This document shows, in pieces, positions 14,411 through 27,100 of a stretch of 64,000 nt of DNA. The stretch comes from Serinus canaria. Its lineage: Eukaryota > Chordata > Aves > Passeriformes > Fringillidae. The DNA lies in NCBI RefSeq assembly GCF_022539315.1, contig NC_066314.1, positions 42,035,180 through 42,099,179 of the forward strand. Reading direction: 5' to 3'. The stretch's first letter is position 1. The number at the start of each line of letters is the position of its first letter. Both the position numbers and the translations under genes were made by a program. The notes below the pieces were generated by a model. The model was not told the origin of the DNA and did not search any database. It saw nothing but the letters and a program-made list of their open reading frames with translations.

Positions 14411-14427
14411 AAGAAAGAAAGAAAGAA
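14411..14427. repeat. (AAGA)n microsatellite
   Basis: Four tandem AAGA units, followed by an imperfect AATGAAAG extension. Ordinary simple repeat. Confidence 0.8.
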
Positions 14428-15017
14428 TGAAAGCCAGCTGTGTACTATTTTGGACAAGCTGACTTCTTAATCCCTTTAGGAAAAATAGCCAGTGAATCAG
14501 CACAGTTTCTTTTTTCTGATATCATTGAACAGCTACGCCTCCATTCTCTGCCATGGTGTCTTAATGTGCTGTCATGATTATTTTGTATTCCCCATGAAAT
14601 GTATTCTTGTAGAAATTATGACACTCTAATAGAATGACATTGTGTACTTTTGTTACTTGCGTATTTCCTAAACCATTCAATTTTCATTATTTACTTATTT
14701 TAGGATTCAAATATAGATACATCTAACCTCAATTTAGAGTTAGTGTTATCAGTATTTTCAATTTCTTTTTGGTAATGAGCATGTAAAATCTGCCTTTAAT
14801 ATAGGCATTCACAGAAAAAAAAGATGAGTTAAAAGTAGTCAATAACTATGGCTAACATTTGAAAAGTGGTGCCATATTCAACTTCATTCTCCTTTTCTGA
14901 ACCCACCTGCTTTTAAGTGTAAGTTAACTACCATTCATATTGCTGTGAATTACATTTTCCTGTGAAATATTTATCTTTTTGCTCCTTCTCATACATTTTT
15001 TTCCATAGTCTTATTTC

Positions 15018-15067
15018 TTACTGTTATTACATAAATACTTACTTACTTACTGTTGTAACATAAATAC
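15018..15067. repeat. Imperfect 21-bp direct duplication
   Basis: A 21-bp unit beginning TTACTGTTATTACATAAATA at 15018-15038 is repeated at 15047-15067 with two mismatches. The copies are separated by the 8-base linker TTACTTAC, which is itself built from the same TTAC motif. This looks like local replication slippage. Confidence 0.85.
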
Positions 15068-18000
15068 CGTGAAAGATTGTCCATTTCTTTAGAAGTTGCT
15101 ATCCTCTTCCTTTTTCTACTTTCTTCTTCAAGATCATATTTTAAAACCCACTTTTTAGTTTATTACTCTTGCAGTGACTTAAATAGTATTCAAGGTAAAA
15201 TACAGGAACAACTGAACCTAAACTGGAAAAATTATTCTGTTAGCTCTAATGCTGAGTTATCCCTGGTTTTGAGAGTTCTGAGGTGCTTTCAAATTTTGGA
15301 AAGGGAAGGATATCCAAACCATAGGTCTATTTTACATGTATGGGAACTTACATGGAGTTAGGCATGGACCTGTCTTGAAAAATGTGATTTTCACTGGAAG
15401 AATGGTATGAAAAACAGTAGGAATTCACCCCCTTTGTGTCAGCCTTCAAAGTTTTGTTATAAAAAAATAATTTCTGGTAGAATATAAGAGAGACTAATTT
15501 CGTCACATAAACCTGACAAATATTTATATTTTGAAGGTCACCACTGAGGTGGATATCTGAAACGGATTTCAAATTCCTTTATTTAACTAGGGAACAAGAT
15601 ACTCAAATATCTTGCCCAAGATTATATGTTAAAAGATTGACTGTTGTATTGGCTTTCCACACAATCAGGATCTGAGACATATATAAGATGCAGTATTAGC
15701 TATAGCCCACCAGAAACCTGATAAATTTCACTTTAAGTAATAATATCCTTGAATGGAAATAAAAAGTTGAAAGTTTAGATTTATTGTCTGTGTGAAAGAG
15801 GAATCACAATTTAAAAAAAATCCATTTAAGAAGAAAAGCAACAACAAACAGCAAATCATCTCTTTTTCAGCTTTTTCTTTAGCTAGACATCCCATCTTCC
15901 TAAATCCTTGAGATGCCAGCAACATGACTCCACAGGCAGGTGGAAATTCAGTGGCTGAAAGAATGTGGCATTCTGGCACACTATTCAGGCTGTCTGGCAA
16001 GCAGACAGGTGGGGAGCCATGCAGAGAAGCAGACAATTTGTCTTAAACACTAAATTCCTTAGATAAGGTTGAGAGAACCAATATAGAATCATGGAGTATT
16101 TTAGTTTGATATAACTGGCTTCTCAGTCTATCTTAAGAGTGGTTTGCACAGTCAGAGTGGCTTCCACTGGGGGTTTTAAAGCACTTCCCAAATGCTCCTG
16201 AATGAGATCTTGAAATGCATCATTTACACTGGGCATGAAACAAACATGAGAATTGATGGAAACTTTTCCTTTTACTGGAGATGATCCAAACTAGCATTGC
16301 TGAGCACTCCCTTCTCTTCAAGGGGAAAAAACATAAATTGTACACATATTCTCTAAGAGAGAGAACCTGTTCTTAGTCCTGTTCTTTTAAAAATATGGAT
16401 ATATTCTGGCAAGAAAGATAGAAACAAAGGAGAAAAGGTGGATCCTGATATAATAAATAACTCCTACTTGTGCTTAAAAATTGCTTAGACAAAATCCAGA
16501 TGGAGCTTCCACAATAATTAAATAGAATAAGCTTCTTTTTAGAGTTGTGCATTACCCATGGGTCTGCAAATTTGGCAAGACTTTTACACATCTGGTTTTA
16601 TTCATAAAATTTTGAAAACATATGAGTGACTATTATAATAGTAAATGATGCTCATTTTAAAAATGTGCTCCTGTAAATAAAGAAGTTAGGACAGAAGCAA
16701 CTGATATCCCAAATTAGCACTGAAAATAGGAAAGCTAAAAAAATAATGGAATTTAAAGCCTTCAAATGCTGTTCAGGTTCCAAGTATTATTCTGTGAATA
16801 TATGCAATGATTTAATGTATATTCAATATGTGCTGTTTTTCTTGACCATAAACAAATCACTGTGTGTCCTCTTTTTAAATGTAATATTTTATTTTTTGCT
16901 GTATGTCACTACACACCTTTTCCAAGCAGTTTGGTTCAAAGAATTCCAGTTCTTCTTATAATTGAAACATAAGCACCTAATGTAATTTTTAAGAACTACG
17001 AAGTGACAGTGAGGTGTCAAACTGAAATTAATGTCTGTGCAAGACCTTTCTGTAATTTTCTTCAGGTGTCAAATATCAAGGTCAGATTAGATTGCATCAA
17101 TAACACAAAGAGAGGTAAGACAACCCTTGGGGACTCTTTACCAGGCCTTTCACTAGAGTTCATAAATCAGAAGAAAAATGGCAATGTTTCTCACTCCAAT
17201 GTGAAAGCATTTGTTTACTCCTTTGAGCCTTTATTAGTATATTATTATCACCAATGTGATCATCATAAAGCTACTGTGGTGCATAAGTGCCTTCAAAATA
17301 AAGGGATTCACATTTGAATAAAGCAGACCATTATGTCTTCTGTAACTACCATAATTTCGAGGACAGCTACCAATGGCATCCCTAAGTTTTCTGGAAAGTG
17401 TTTGTTTAGCTCTTGAAGATCAATGTCATTCTTTAACATTTCACTTCTCTTCTTTCATTATGACTGGAAAAGCTCCCAACAATAAATTTTCATTGACAGC
17501 AGCGTAAAATTAATTCTGATAGCATTCCCAGCCACAATATTCCAAATACTTAAGATAATGTTGCCTTGCAATAATAAATATCCTAATGTGGTTTGGATTA
17601 TTATTAAAAAAAAAAAAAAACACTTATTCAGCTATTCCAGCCATGGAGAATAAAGATGTAATTACATTATCAAACACAAAAACCATATAAAGGGAAAAAG
17701 AAATCTATTTTAAGAAACAATATATTTCTAAAATTAATGGATATGGGAGAAAAAAATGGAGGAATACAGTTTTCTTTACCATTTTAGAAGGTTTAAGACT
17801 GGAGTTTTAGGGGAATGCATAAATTTTTTGAGCAGTCACTTTAATCTTAGGCCTTTGGTGTCCTATTTCAAAAGAGGGCAAAGGAGATGGAAATTGTCAG
17901 AGCATGGCAGTTCACTCAGATTCTTACAGCAGGGTGGGAAGAATTGCAATGTGGAGAAGCCTGTCTTTCTCCTCTGACTACAGGTTGCCCTGAGCAATCA

Positions 18001-20787
18001 GCTTATACTTGATTCCTGACATTTAAAGAGCTAAAATTAGGCAAGATAAATTCCACCTTATGTTAAATACTTCTCCATGGTGACAAAACATGAAAAAGAC
18101 TGTGAGGTGGAAGATAATGGGATTATCTGCATTACTTGTGCCAGGGGTGCACTGAAGAACCTTTGGTCCTCAGCTGAGCTTCGAGAATGCAGTGCAGAAT
18201 GCAAACACAGAAGAAGGGAGCACAGCCTGCCCTGGAGAGCTTTTTCATTCCTCACTGTCTAAGATACTAATAGTTCTACCAGAGCAGGAGTACCTTCCTG
18301 TGCTGGTCTGCTGCAAATCTATGATCACAGTCATAATTCAGTAATGAAATTTATAACACAAGTACAAAGACAATAGAAATGAAAAGATGTTGATACATTC
18401 TATTGATAGCTTCTCTGATTCTTAAGGGTGGCTTAATTATTAAGCTCTCCAGAATAAAAAGTCAGAATAAAAAGCTGAAAACATTCAACAAATTGAAAGT
18501 TTGGAGAACTCAAAAGCATTTTTAAGCATCTGGATTCCTATTCTATGTGTGTCAGGTGGAGAGATAAAGGTTTCTCTATAGCTACAGGTGGGCTTTAGTG
18601 TCACGCTTTCTCACCAGAGTATATGGAAGCATCAATTTCTAAGAGGTTTAAAGATTCAAGGCTGAAATCAGATAAAATCTTAAGAAGTCCAGGATACATA
18701 TTCCAGACCCACTATTCATCCAGTATGACTTGTTTTCTTTATCCTTCAGGTTGTAATCATATAATCTCAATGCAGACTGTCACAGGTCATAACATAACAG
18801 TGGGCAAAATCTCTGCAATATTGGGTGTTTTTTCTTAGAGGACTGGCCATATTGTCTTTGGCCAATTTGGTTTTGTCCTTTCTGTGTGACACACAAAAAA
18901 TGTATCAAATCCTGTTTGATATCCTATTTTAAATGGTGGCCCTGCTAGATACACAATCAATTTATAATTGGCATGCCAAACTTTGGCAGGAATATACTGT
19001 AAATTCTCCTGTACTGGGGATGGTGCTGGAACTGCACCATATTAACTAGTCCTTAAAATTCCAATGACCTCTACAGGAACTAAAAACATTCAAGCTGAAG
19101 CATTATGAAACAAGCAGCAGGTATTCCAAAATACATAACAGGTTGCAATGCAAATATTTATTACTGGTTTGCTTTTTAACGAACTTTATCACAGCATCAA
19201 TTTTTTAAATATACCTGAGTGCTGGAGTTGATGACTATTGATTAATTTATTTTCACCAAAAATGTTGGAAGTTACTTGCCTGTGAGGCATACCCTGTGAA
19301 GTCCAGTAGATGAAATATAGCTGGATATGTGCAAAATCTAAGATAAAAATTCAAGGAGTAATATATAACAATAACTGTAATAATTAAGAGATAATTGAAT
19401 TTGAAAGCAATTAGCCTGTTGCAATTTTTTAGCTGATGCAGTAGTGTCATAACTAAAATTTGAGAACTTCCATCTGACTTTGCTAGACACCTCAAGAGAT
19501 AGATAAACCCCTTATTAAAAAGGGTTTAGATAGTTATAACAGAAAATTAAAAGCTGATGATTCATTTTGTTATTACAGAAGAAATAACATTACATTGAAT
19601 TTATAAATTATTCTTTTTGTCATAGAATTCATAATGAATCCCAATTTTGTTCATCACTTGCCTATAATTAATTTAACAGGCATAGAGATGGTGTAATATA
19701 TTTTCTCTAATTCTAATTTTTATTAATAGAAGTCTTTTCAGGTTTAGCACAGTGATGAAGAGGAATGTAGTGTTGGGGTTGCAGAGGAGCAAAGAAAATA
19801 AGTCTCCTTGAATTTCAGTTCTGCTTTACATAGCAGTCTGTTTAACAGAGAAAATTATTCTATTGCTCACAACAGAACATGCACATTATGGAAGAGTGTT
19901 GTAGCTGTTTTAATGAAGCTACAACACAGGAATTGGGAAGGGATTCTTTGGGATATAGATGCTTACCCAGTTGCAGAAACATGCAGAGAATATATACATT
20001 TAGTCCTTCCTCCAGCTAATACACCAACAGTTGCAAGGGTAATGAAATTAATTGTATTACATCAGTGATTCCATAGAAAATATTTATTTATATGTGTTTA
20101 TATATAAAATGTCAGCTCTCTTTCCATCCAATAACTGTTCTTACTCCTGGAGCAACTTTCAATATTTCTCTTTCTCTGTAAAAAAACAGTACAAAAGTTG
20201 ATAAAAACAGAACTTAATTTTCTAAATGTTTATTTTTGAAGATATCAATGATATATATTAATATATATTAAGGCTCATTTGAAATATATTCCCTCTTTTT
20301 CAAGAGAAGGCATCTACTATTGTTGTGGCATTTCTCAAAACGAAAGCAGGACAAGCCTCAGGAGTTTCAGAGGAATTCTGCATGGCACAGGTACAGAAGA
20401 TACAGGTCTGTGTTGAGTGTGTGTTTGGATGTATCAGCAAAAGAGGGCTTCTGGCTTTGTCTGTGTTGCATGGCTATAGAACCCCCAAAGCTTTTGTTTC
20501 CCTTTCAAAGTGAATCCTTGGAATGGCTGCAGTGTCTGACTCCAGGAGTGCTCTGCAGGACATCCTGAGCACAACGTGGCTGGAGGAGGCTGGCAGAGAG
20601 GAGCTCCTCTCTCAGGCCCATCAGAATATCCTTAGGCAGCCTGTGAATCACTCTGATATTGAGCATGCCAAGCGCCCAGCAATCCCCAGCTCAGGTCTCA
20701 CCTGGGAAAGAGAAAAGGAGAGGTCCTGCACCTGCAGCATCCCATTAGATGGCTCTCCTTAAGGAGATTCAGTCTCATATTGTAATT

Positions 20788-21022
20788 GCAGCATAGTTTG
20801 GGCTGGAAGGGACCTGTAAGATGATCCAGTTTCAACCCTCTGCCATGGGCAGGGGCACCTTTCACTGGACCAGACTCAGAGCCTCATTGAAACTGGTCTT
20901 CAACACTTCTTGGGCTGGGCATCCAGCTGCTCTAGACAACCTGGTCCAGCGTCTCACCAATCTCTCAGTAAAGGATTTATTCCTAATATCTAATCTAAAT
21001 CTACCCTCTTTCAGTTTAAAGG
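20788..21022 (-). mobile_element. CR1 LINE 3'-end fragment
   Basis: The plus-strand text is the reverse complement of the CR1 3' terminal region: a GCATAGTTTGGGCTGGAAGG terminus, GATGATCCAGTTTCAACCC, CATGGGCAGGGGCACCTTTC, GGACCAGACTC, then CCTAATATCTAATCTAAATC and TCAGTTTAAAGG. The order and spacing are those of avian CR1 elements. The element lies on the minus strand and keeps only the last part of ORF2 plus the 3' end. Similarity fades after about 21022. The plus-strand frame at 20821-21330 is antisense to this element and is not a gene. Confidence 0.9.
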
Positions 21023-22271
21023 ACAGGCCTGCTTGTGATGTAGCTCAGGGCAGTGGATTATTAAGAGTGAAAATGCACTGGACCACCACCCTGCTGTGGA
21101 AAAGGCAATGTGAGTATGGTCTCTCTGCATACAGCGCAATCACAAGCCTCTTATCCAGTATCCAGGCTTCCCCAACCATTCACCTGTCCCCAGGGCTGAA
21201 CACCAGCCACTTCTCAGCTTGGAAAAGCAAATCTCCATCTGGGCCCAGACATAATTACATATCCAATAAAGCAAAGATATATTGCTTTTTGGGGCAACCT
21301 CTTTCACCTAGAATCTTTGGATTCATTTGATGCTCTCTAGGACATTTACTTTCCCACTCTCTTCCAACCTCATTTATGATATTTTATGACGCATACTAAC
21401 TAGTGCAGTGAGTGCATTATAGGGCGTGAGGAGAGCACATTTTGGAGTAAGATGGTATTTCATGTCATAGACACTGCAGAGTGGGTGAATACTGAGTGTC
21501 TTGCTAGACATGCTGTGAGGACCTGTGGTATTTCTTGATGAGAAAACATTATGCAGTTGGGTCATGTTTGAGCCACCTCCAAAATGCCCAGGGAATTTGG
21601 TGTACTGTCATTAAGTATGAGCATGAAGTGCCCTTGCTGGCATGGTCTTTTTGAGTGATTGAAAAGAGTAGTGGCCTCCCAGCTTTCCCTCAGTTGCCAC
21701 AGGGCTCTGAGTTGCTCTAAGCCCTTCCAGCCCATCTTTTTTCATGCATCACTGAACTCTTCTGATCTCAAAGTCATCCTTGTCCTCTGCCCAACTATTT
21801 TCCAAACCCTTCTTGGCCCAGGCTCATGCTCCCTGACACTTCCCAACCACAGGCACAGCTTTTGGCATTGAGGTTCCTGTGACCCTCTTCTGCATTTTCT
21901 GCACCCTCTGGGGGTAGCTGCTGCCACGCCAAGCCACACTGTTGCAGGCATCTGCTGGTACCTTTCAGCTCAGTTCCACTCCTGTCTCTCCAGCAGCAGT
22001 TGTGCATCTCATTCTGACAAGGATTTAAAAATACTGCCAAGAGGTATTTATAACACATTGCCCTAGATGCATTTCAGAGGAAATGTTCAATAAAAAGGGG
22101 GAAAGAAAGCCTTCCCTGAAGGAGCATTCTCTCCTCCACCAGCCACAGAAATCTTCTGCGAGGATCTTTGAGGGTTTATTTCGTTTTCCCTCTTAAAAGG
22201 ATTGGAAAATGTTTTTAGGAGCCATTGGCTTTGTCTCAAAACCTTAATAAAGCATTAAGGAGAATTACATA
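21023..22271. other. Moderately GC-richer non-coding DNA between CR1 relics
   Basis: More GC-rich than its surroundings and without a recognised element. The part up to about 21330 could be a strongly diverged continuation of the neighbouring CR1, but I cannot align it by eye. The minus-strand frames at 21742-22058 overlap one another in different frames and show no conserved domain. Confidence 0.4.
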
Positions 22272-22405
22272 ATTTAAAGGCAGCAAAGGCCAAGTAGGTC
22301 ATCCAGTGCAACTTCTCAGCAGTGCAATCTGGCATTGTTCAATGTATTTAGTGGTGCCTTTGTCCAGTCTAGATCTGATTTACAAGGGATAAGACTTCTG
22401 ACAGT
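22272..22405 (-). mobile_element. Ancient CR1-like LINE fragment
   Basis: The segment carries GGCCAAGTAGGTCATCCAGT, then CATTGTTCAATGTATTTA, then TTTGTCCAGTCTAGATCTGA. These are in the order found in the 3' part of an old amniote CR1/L3-type subfamily, read as reverse complement. The copy is short and heavily diverged, older than the copies at 20788 and 23317. Assignment rests on remembered consensus patterns, not a search. The element lies on the minus strand. Confidence 0.55.
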
Positions 22406-23316
22406 TTGCAACTTTTAATCTTTGGAAGTTTACAACGTAATAAGTGTGATACATGAGACTTCCTTTCAGATAAAGAAACTTCTCTTGTACACCATACTAA
22501 TTTCACTTCTGTCAAAAGTCTCAGAAGTCAAGACATACTTTTATAGCTCAGCAGCAACTGAAATAAAAGTGTAAAAGGGCTACTCAGTGATTCTCTCTTT
22601 TTTGCTCATTCACAGAAAAAAGAGCTCTGACTAAGCAAGACCTCTCTTTCTATAATTGTCAGTGCACCTCACCTGTTTTCAACCCTTACATCTGCTCTTC
22701 TGGATGAATGTGTCTTTTTTTACTCCCTTCTCTCATTTCTCTTTTCACTTTTGACCTTTCTAGTTACTTCCCAATACCTTTCCTCAGAGGCTTGGGGGGA
22801 TTTTATGAAATACTTCAGAGTATTCAGCAAAGCTGTAGGATGCCTGAAATTCACAGTAAGTCTTTCTGATTTACTATATCAGAAAATCAGGAAACCACTG
22901 TTCCACTGCAACAAACAAGGATTTCTCTGTGGTTCAAATGCCACCTCATTTCTCTTGTTTTTCAGCTTTGCCTTTCATTTTCCAACAAAATTTTGAAATT
23001 GCTGATTCTGATAAGAGTGATTTGATCCCAAATTTTAGAGCAGCAGATAAGATGTGCAAGCTTAACTTTTAATACTTGTGTCAAGCAGGATTTTGTTCTA
23101 GCAGGCAACAGTACTGCAAATCTGCTTGCTTAATTGGGCAGGTAAGAAATATCACATTGATTTGAGCAGGAGGTACAAATTCCTCATGGATGATGTGGTG
23201 ATGGTGTAGTAACCACATGAGTAAATGGAACATCTAGGCTTGTGTTAGTGCTGAATGAATAACTTCAGAGGATTTGAATTTTGTGCAAAACCTAGATTAA
23301 GGCCATTCATAAACTT
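22406..23316. other. AT-rich unique-looking non-coding DNA
   Basis: No gene or repeat recognised. The frame at 22751-22996 on the plus strand has no family signature. Confidence 0.5.
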
Positions 23317-24113
23317 GTAGAATCATAGAATGTTCTGAGTTGGAAGGGACTAACAAGGATCATCAAAGTTCCACTCCTGGTCCTACACAGGGCAGCCCAA
23401 GAGTCACACCATGCATCTGAGAGCAATGCTCAAATGCTTTTTGAACTCTGTCAGGCTGGTGCTGTGACCACTTCCCTGGGGTGGTCACAGGTGGAGCCTG
23501 TTCCAGTGCCCAACCACCCTATGGGTGAAGAAACTTTTTCTGGTATATAAATTAACCTCTGACTCAGTTTCATGCTGTTTCCTTGAGTCCTGTAACTGGT
23601 GACCACAGAGAAAATATTGGTACCTGCCCTTCTGCTTCCTCTCTTGAGAATGCCACAGACTGCAACGAGGTACCTCAGTCTCTTCCTCCCCAGCTGAACA
23701 GATGAAGTGACCTCAGCCTTTCCTTGTATGGCTTCCCCTCAAGATTCCTCATCACAGTTGTAGCTCTCCTTTGGATGCTTCTAATAGCTTTATTTCTTAT
23801 ACTGTGGCACCCAAAACTGGCCCCAGCTCTCGAGGTGGAGCTGCCCCAGTGCAGAGCAGAGGGGACAATCCCCTCCCTTGCTTGGCTGGTGATGCTGTCC
23901 CTGATTTCCCCAGGACACCCGAGGTTGTCTGGTGACTCCTGGCTGCCAGGGCACTGCTGGCCCATGCTCAACTTGCCATCCATCAGGAGCCCCAGGTCCC
24001 TTTCCGCAGCTCTGCTCGCCAGCCTCTCATTCCACAGTCTGTCCATACACCCAGGGGTGCCCCATCCCAGATGCAGAATCTGCCACTGCCACTATTGTGT
24101 GCAATGAAGGAAG
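23317..24113 (-). mobile_element. CR1 LINE, 5'-truncated, about 0.8 kb
   Basis: Best-preserved transposon in the window. The left edge is the CR1 3' terminus in reverse complement (TAGAATCATAGAATG, then TTGGAAGGGAC). From there the sequence runs through the 3' untranslated region and the end of ORF2. The right edge, near CCAGATGCAGAATCTGCCAC and a TGCAATGAAGG block, still follows the CR1 pattern, so about 797 bases are retained. CR1 is the dominant non-LTR retrotransposon of birds, copied by target-primed reverse transcription and usually 5'-truncated, as here. The copy has stops and frame breaks and is inactive. Confidence 0.92.
23675..24046 (-). pseudogene. CR1 ORF2 (reverse-transcriptase protein) C-terminal remnant
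   Basis: A 123-residue open frame on the minus strand lies inside the CR1 element. It carries AERDLGLLMDGKLSMGQQC near its start and IQRRATTVMRNLEGKPYKER near its end. Both blocks are typical of the region following the reverse-transcriptase domain in CR1 ORF2. The stretch between them has lost the usual pattern, which suggests a frame change within the copy. The endonuclease and catalytic reverse-transcriptase domains are absent, so no activity is expected. The plus-strand frame at 23724-24107 is its antisense shadow. Confidence 0.85.
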
Positions 24114-27100
24114 GTAAGCACTGTTCTAAAACTGGAATTGAAATAAGAAGATGCCATAAATATTTATGCTTTCAAGTGCTTGGGGTGCCATTTGAGTAGT
24201 CAAGTCTTTTAATGTGGAATATTATCACACCTTTAACCTGTTGTTCAAGGACATTTCTTTGTCAATATAATTTTGGAGCCATTTCTTGTTATGATAGTAA
24301 ATTACAAGATTTACAATTTAATTATTGAGGAAGTATTTACAGAACATTTAAGTTAAAATGAACAAGATACTGCCTCTGGTTGAATATGAAAATGCAGTGG
24401 ATTATCTGTCATACAATAGGCTGGGATCTCTCTTCAGAATTCTTCCTATGAGCCCTAGATGTATTTGAAATAAATCTGGGTAAAATGTTCCCTATTATGT
24501 AATGAGCATTCTGTCTTGTCTATCCAGACAAAACATATATAAGGTTTGCCTCTTATGTGCTCAGTTTTTAAGAGGCACTGTTTTTTTCCCCATTGGACTG
24601 AAATATTCATAAGTAAAAAAAATAAAATTGCAAAACCTGCAATTTTCCACAAATCAAACAAAGTGGAAACCTAGTAAAAGTTTCAAGTTGTAAACTATTA
24701 ATCAAGGTGAAAATTGGACATTATATTGCTATGAAAATAATGATTTTGCATCACCTTAATTGGCTTAATCCTTCTGGAATAAAATACTGAAACTCCAAGC
24801 TATACTGCTCTTTCTAGTAATCTGAATGCAAGATCATTGTGATTAATGGCTATCATAATTAATGTGGAATTAATTAATAGTGACTTTTGACTTTTTAGTA
24901 AAATGATAACAGGCTGTGGTGTATTTTATGTCTAAAAGAAATTAGTGTTTTACTACATACCATTAAATGATGTGAAACTTCTATTCTTCTTTTGATTTGA
25001 AAATAAGTATCTTATAGCTTACTGTCTATCAGGTTGTAAAAGCTTATTAAATTAGGTATATTTATACAGGAAGTGTGTAGTAAATGTCCTTAAAGAGAAA
25101 TTAAATTTCTGGACATGGAACACTTATAATGAAGTGTAGCCAGACTCAGTCTGAATTGCAACAACAAACGTTGTTAAATGAATAATAATTAATTTCATAC
25201 TTTATTTTGAAAATAAGACTTTCAAAAACTAAGTAGGGAATTGTATACTCAGCAGTATCAATGTATACATATTGATTTTGATACTCAACCTCTCTTTTTG
25301 GAATAATATGTGAATGCATATACAAAGGACATTTATCTTTACTTCTGAGAATATAAAAGTTTGAGACAGAGTAAGGATGACAGAAAATAAATAATGGGGA
25401 CTTGAGACTTTATGGTATAATAATTTCTCCTATTTTTTTATTTTGTTGTGATACTGAAACTAAAATATTACCAATTCTTTGTGTTTATATAAAAGTTCAG
25501 GACAGAACTTACTTAGAGTTAGTTGAAGAGATTTGACTTACAAATGTAGTAAATGGCCATTATTGGGACTGAAAATGTTCCTACAATATTTTTGTTTTAG
25601 GTTAAATCAGTATTTTTTTGTCTGCTGCATTTGTGTTATATTTTGAGGGTTTATTTGATGTTTGTGTAGCTATATCTTAGTTGGTTATGAAATAGATGAT
25701 TTCCAGATTGTCCCCAGACTGCTTTGGCAGAATATACTTTGACAGAATTATGGAGAAACTGTTGTATTTTTATGTATACTTATTTAAATTCTCCTAAATA
25801 TTATTCCTGATATGAAATGGATTTAGAAGATGTTTTTCGCAAAAGTGACAGGTATATAATGAATTCTGAATACAGTATATTTCTGAATTCAAATAATGTC
25901 TGAATTTTCACTGTTTTAATACAAGGTTTTCATTTCTCATATGGCAGGCAGCACCACTGGGGCTTTCCAGATTGCTCTCTTCTCACTCCCCAGAAGTTTC
26001 ACCTCCAAATTCTTTTTGCCATAAACTGTGAAATTCTAAGTCTTCCTTAACAGGATGGGATTTGGGCAGGTTTATAAATGAAAGCTACTGTATTTGTACA
26101 GAGAGCCTGACTAAGATTTTTACTGTTAATTTAAGAAATCAGAAAATGCTCACATCAATTAAAAAAAAATGGAGTGAGGCAGCTGAAACCCCAAGATTCA
26201 GCCTCCTGTTGCCATTAGTCTGTGTACATGGATAAGTGAGGAGGAAAGCAGTTCTTTAGACTGTCCCTGACTTTAAGGGAAATGTCAGTATACAGGATGA
26301 ATATCTTGTAGCCTAATCCCAGAGTGCTTGCTCCCATGCCTGTTTCATATAGATCCCCCATGTCCCAGCACCTGAAAATAGGAACAGCTTTGTGTCACAT
26401 CCTTCCACTCTTGCTGCTAAGAGAATAGACATCAGTGAAAGACACCAAACAACGCAGACATCCTGCATGGCTGTGCCTGTTTGCAAAGCTGTGGAAAAAT
26501 CCTCTCCTTAGAAGTCCATCCACTGTGACAGATGTGTGCTCTTTGCATTTGCTCCATCTCCTTTTTTATGATTCTTTTATAATGCAGGGCCTGCCAGGCT
26601 GATTCTAACTGAGCAGGTCTTACATTACCTCGCTGCCTTGAGGAAGAAGAGGGGACTGGACTCGGTGGGGAAGCTGTGGGCAGCCAGACACCATTCCTGG
26701 CATCAGCAGGCCTCTGTGACTGACATGTAGGCTCTTCATGGTTAATTCCTAATGAAACTTTGAAACTCTGGGACAGGTTAAGTTTTGGAAAAGTCTTCAG
26801 TTTTGATTGGTCCAACAATTTTCTGAGTAAGCAAACTTCCTGGGCCATTTTCTGCTGAAGAAGAATGCTGGAGCTCTACTCAGAAGTGGGGCACAAAGTT
26901 AGTTTCCTCCTTCTAGACTTATCATAACATAGTAGAACTTTTATTTTCACAGGTCCTTCTTGCTACACTGGGAAAACTATCAATCTCTTGGGCAATAACC
27001 TTTGACCTTTCCTTCTGTTACCTAAGAAAAAACTACTCTGCATTAATTTAAAAAAACAGATGCAATTTGTCCACTTCAGCCACTCTTGTTTTTTGCACCA

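Larger units (their letters stand above)
13231..20787. other. AT-rich unique-looking non-coding DNA
   Basis: No gene or large transposon recognised. Small features are an (AAGA)n run at 14411-14427, an imperfect 21-bp duplication at 15018-15067 and a 15-base A run at 17606-17620. Bases 17440-17600 are rich in ATTA/TAAT motifs and could be conserved regulatory DNA, but that is only an impression. Open frames here (for example 15077-15361 plus, 17003-17317 plus, 15728-16036 minus) show no domain or family pattern. Confidence 0.55.

Noticed and set aside
20821..21330. Plus-strand frame of 169 residues
   Set aside because: Antisense to the CR1 3' end at 20788-21022; its start lies inside the transposon. 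No independent family signature.
23724..24107. Plus-strand frame of 127 residues
   Set aside because: Antisense shadow of the CR1 ORF2 remnant on the minus strand.
26432..26848. Minus-strand frame of 138 residues starting MAQEVCLL
   Set aside because: Looks more protein-like in composition than most, but I recognise no family and see no supporting exon structure. Not reported as a gene without conservation evidence.
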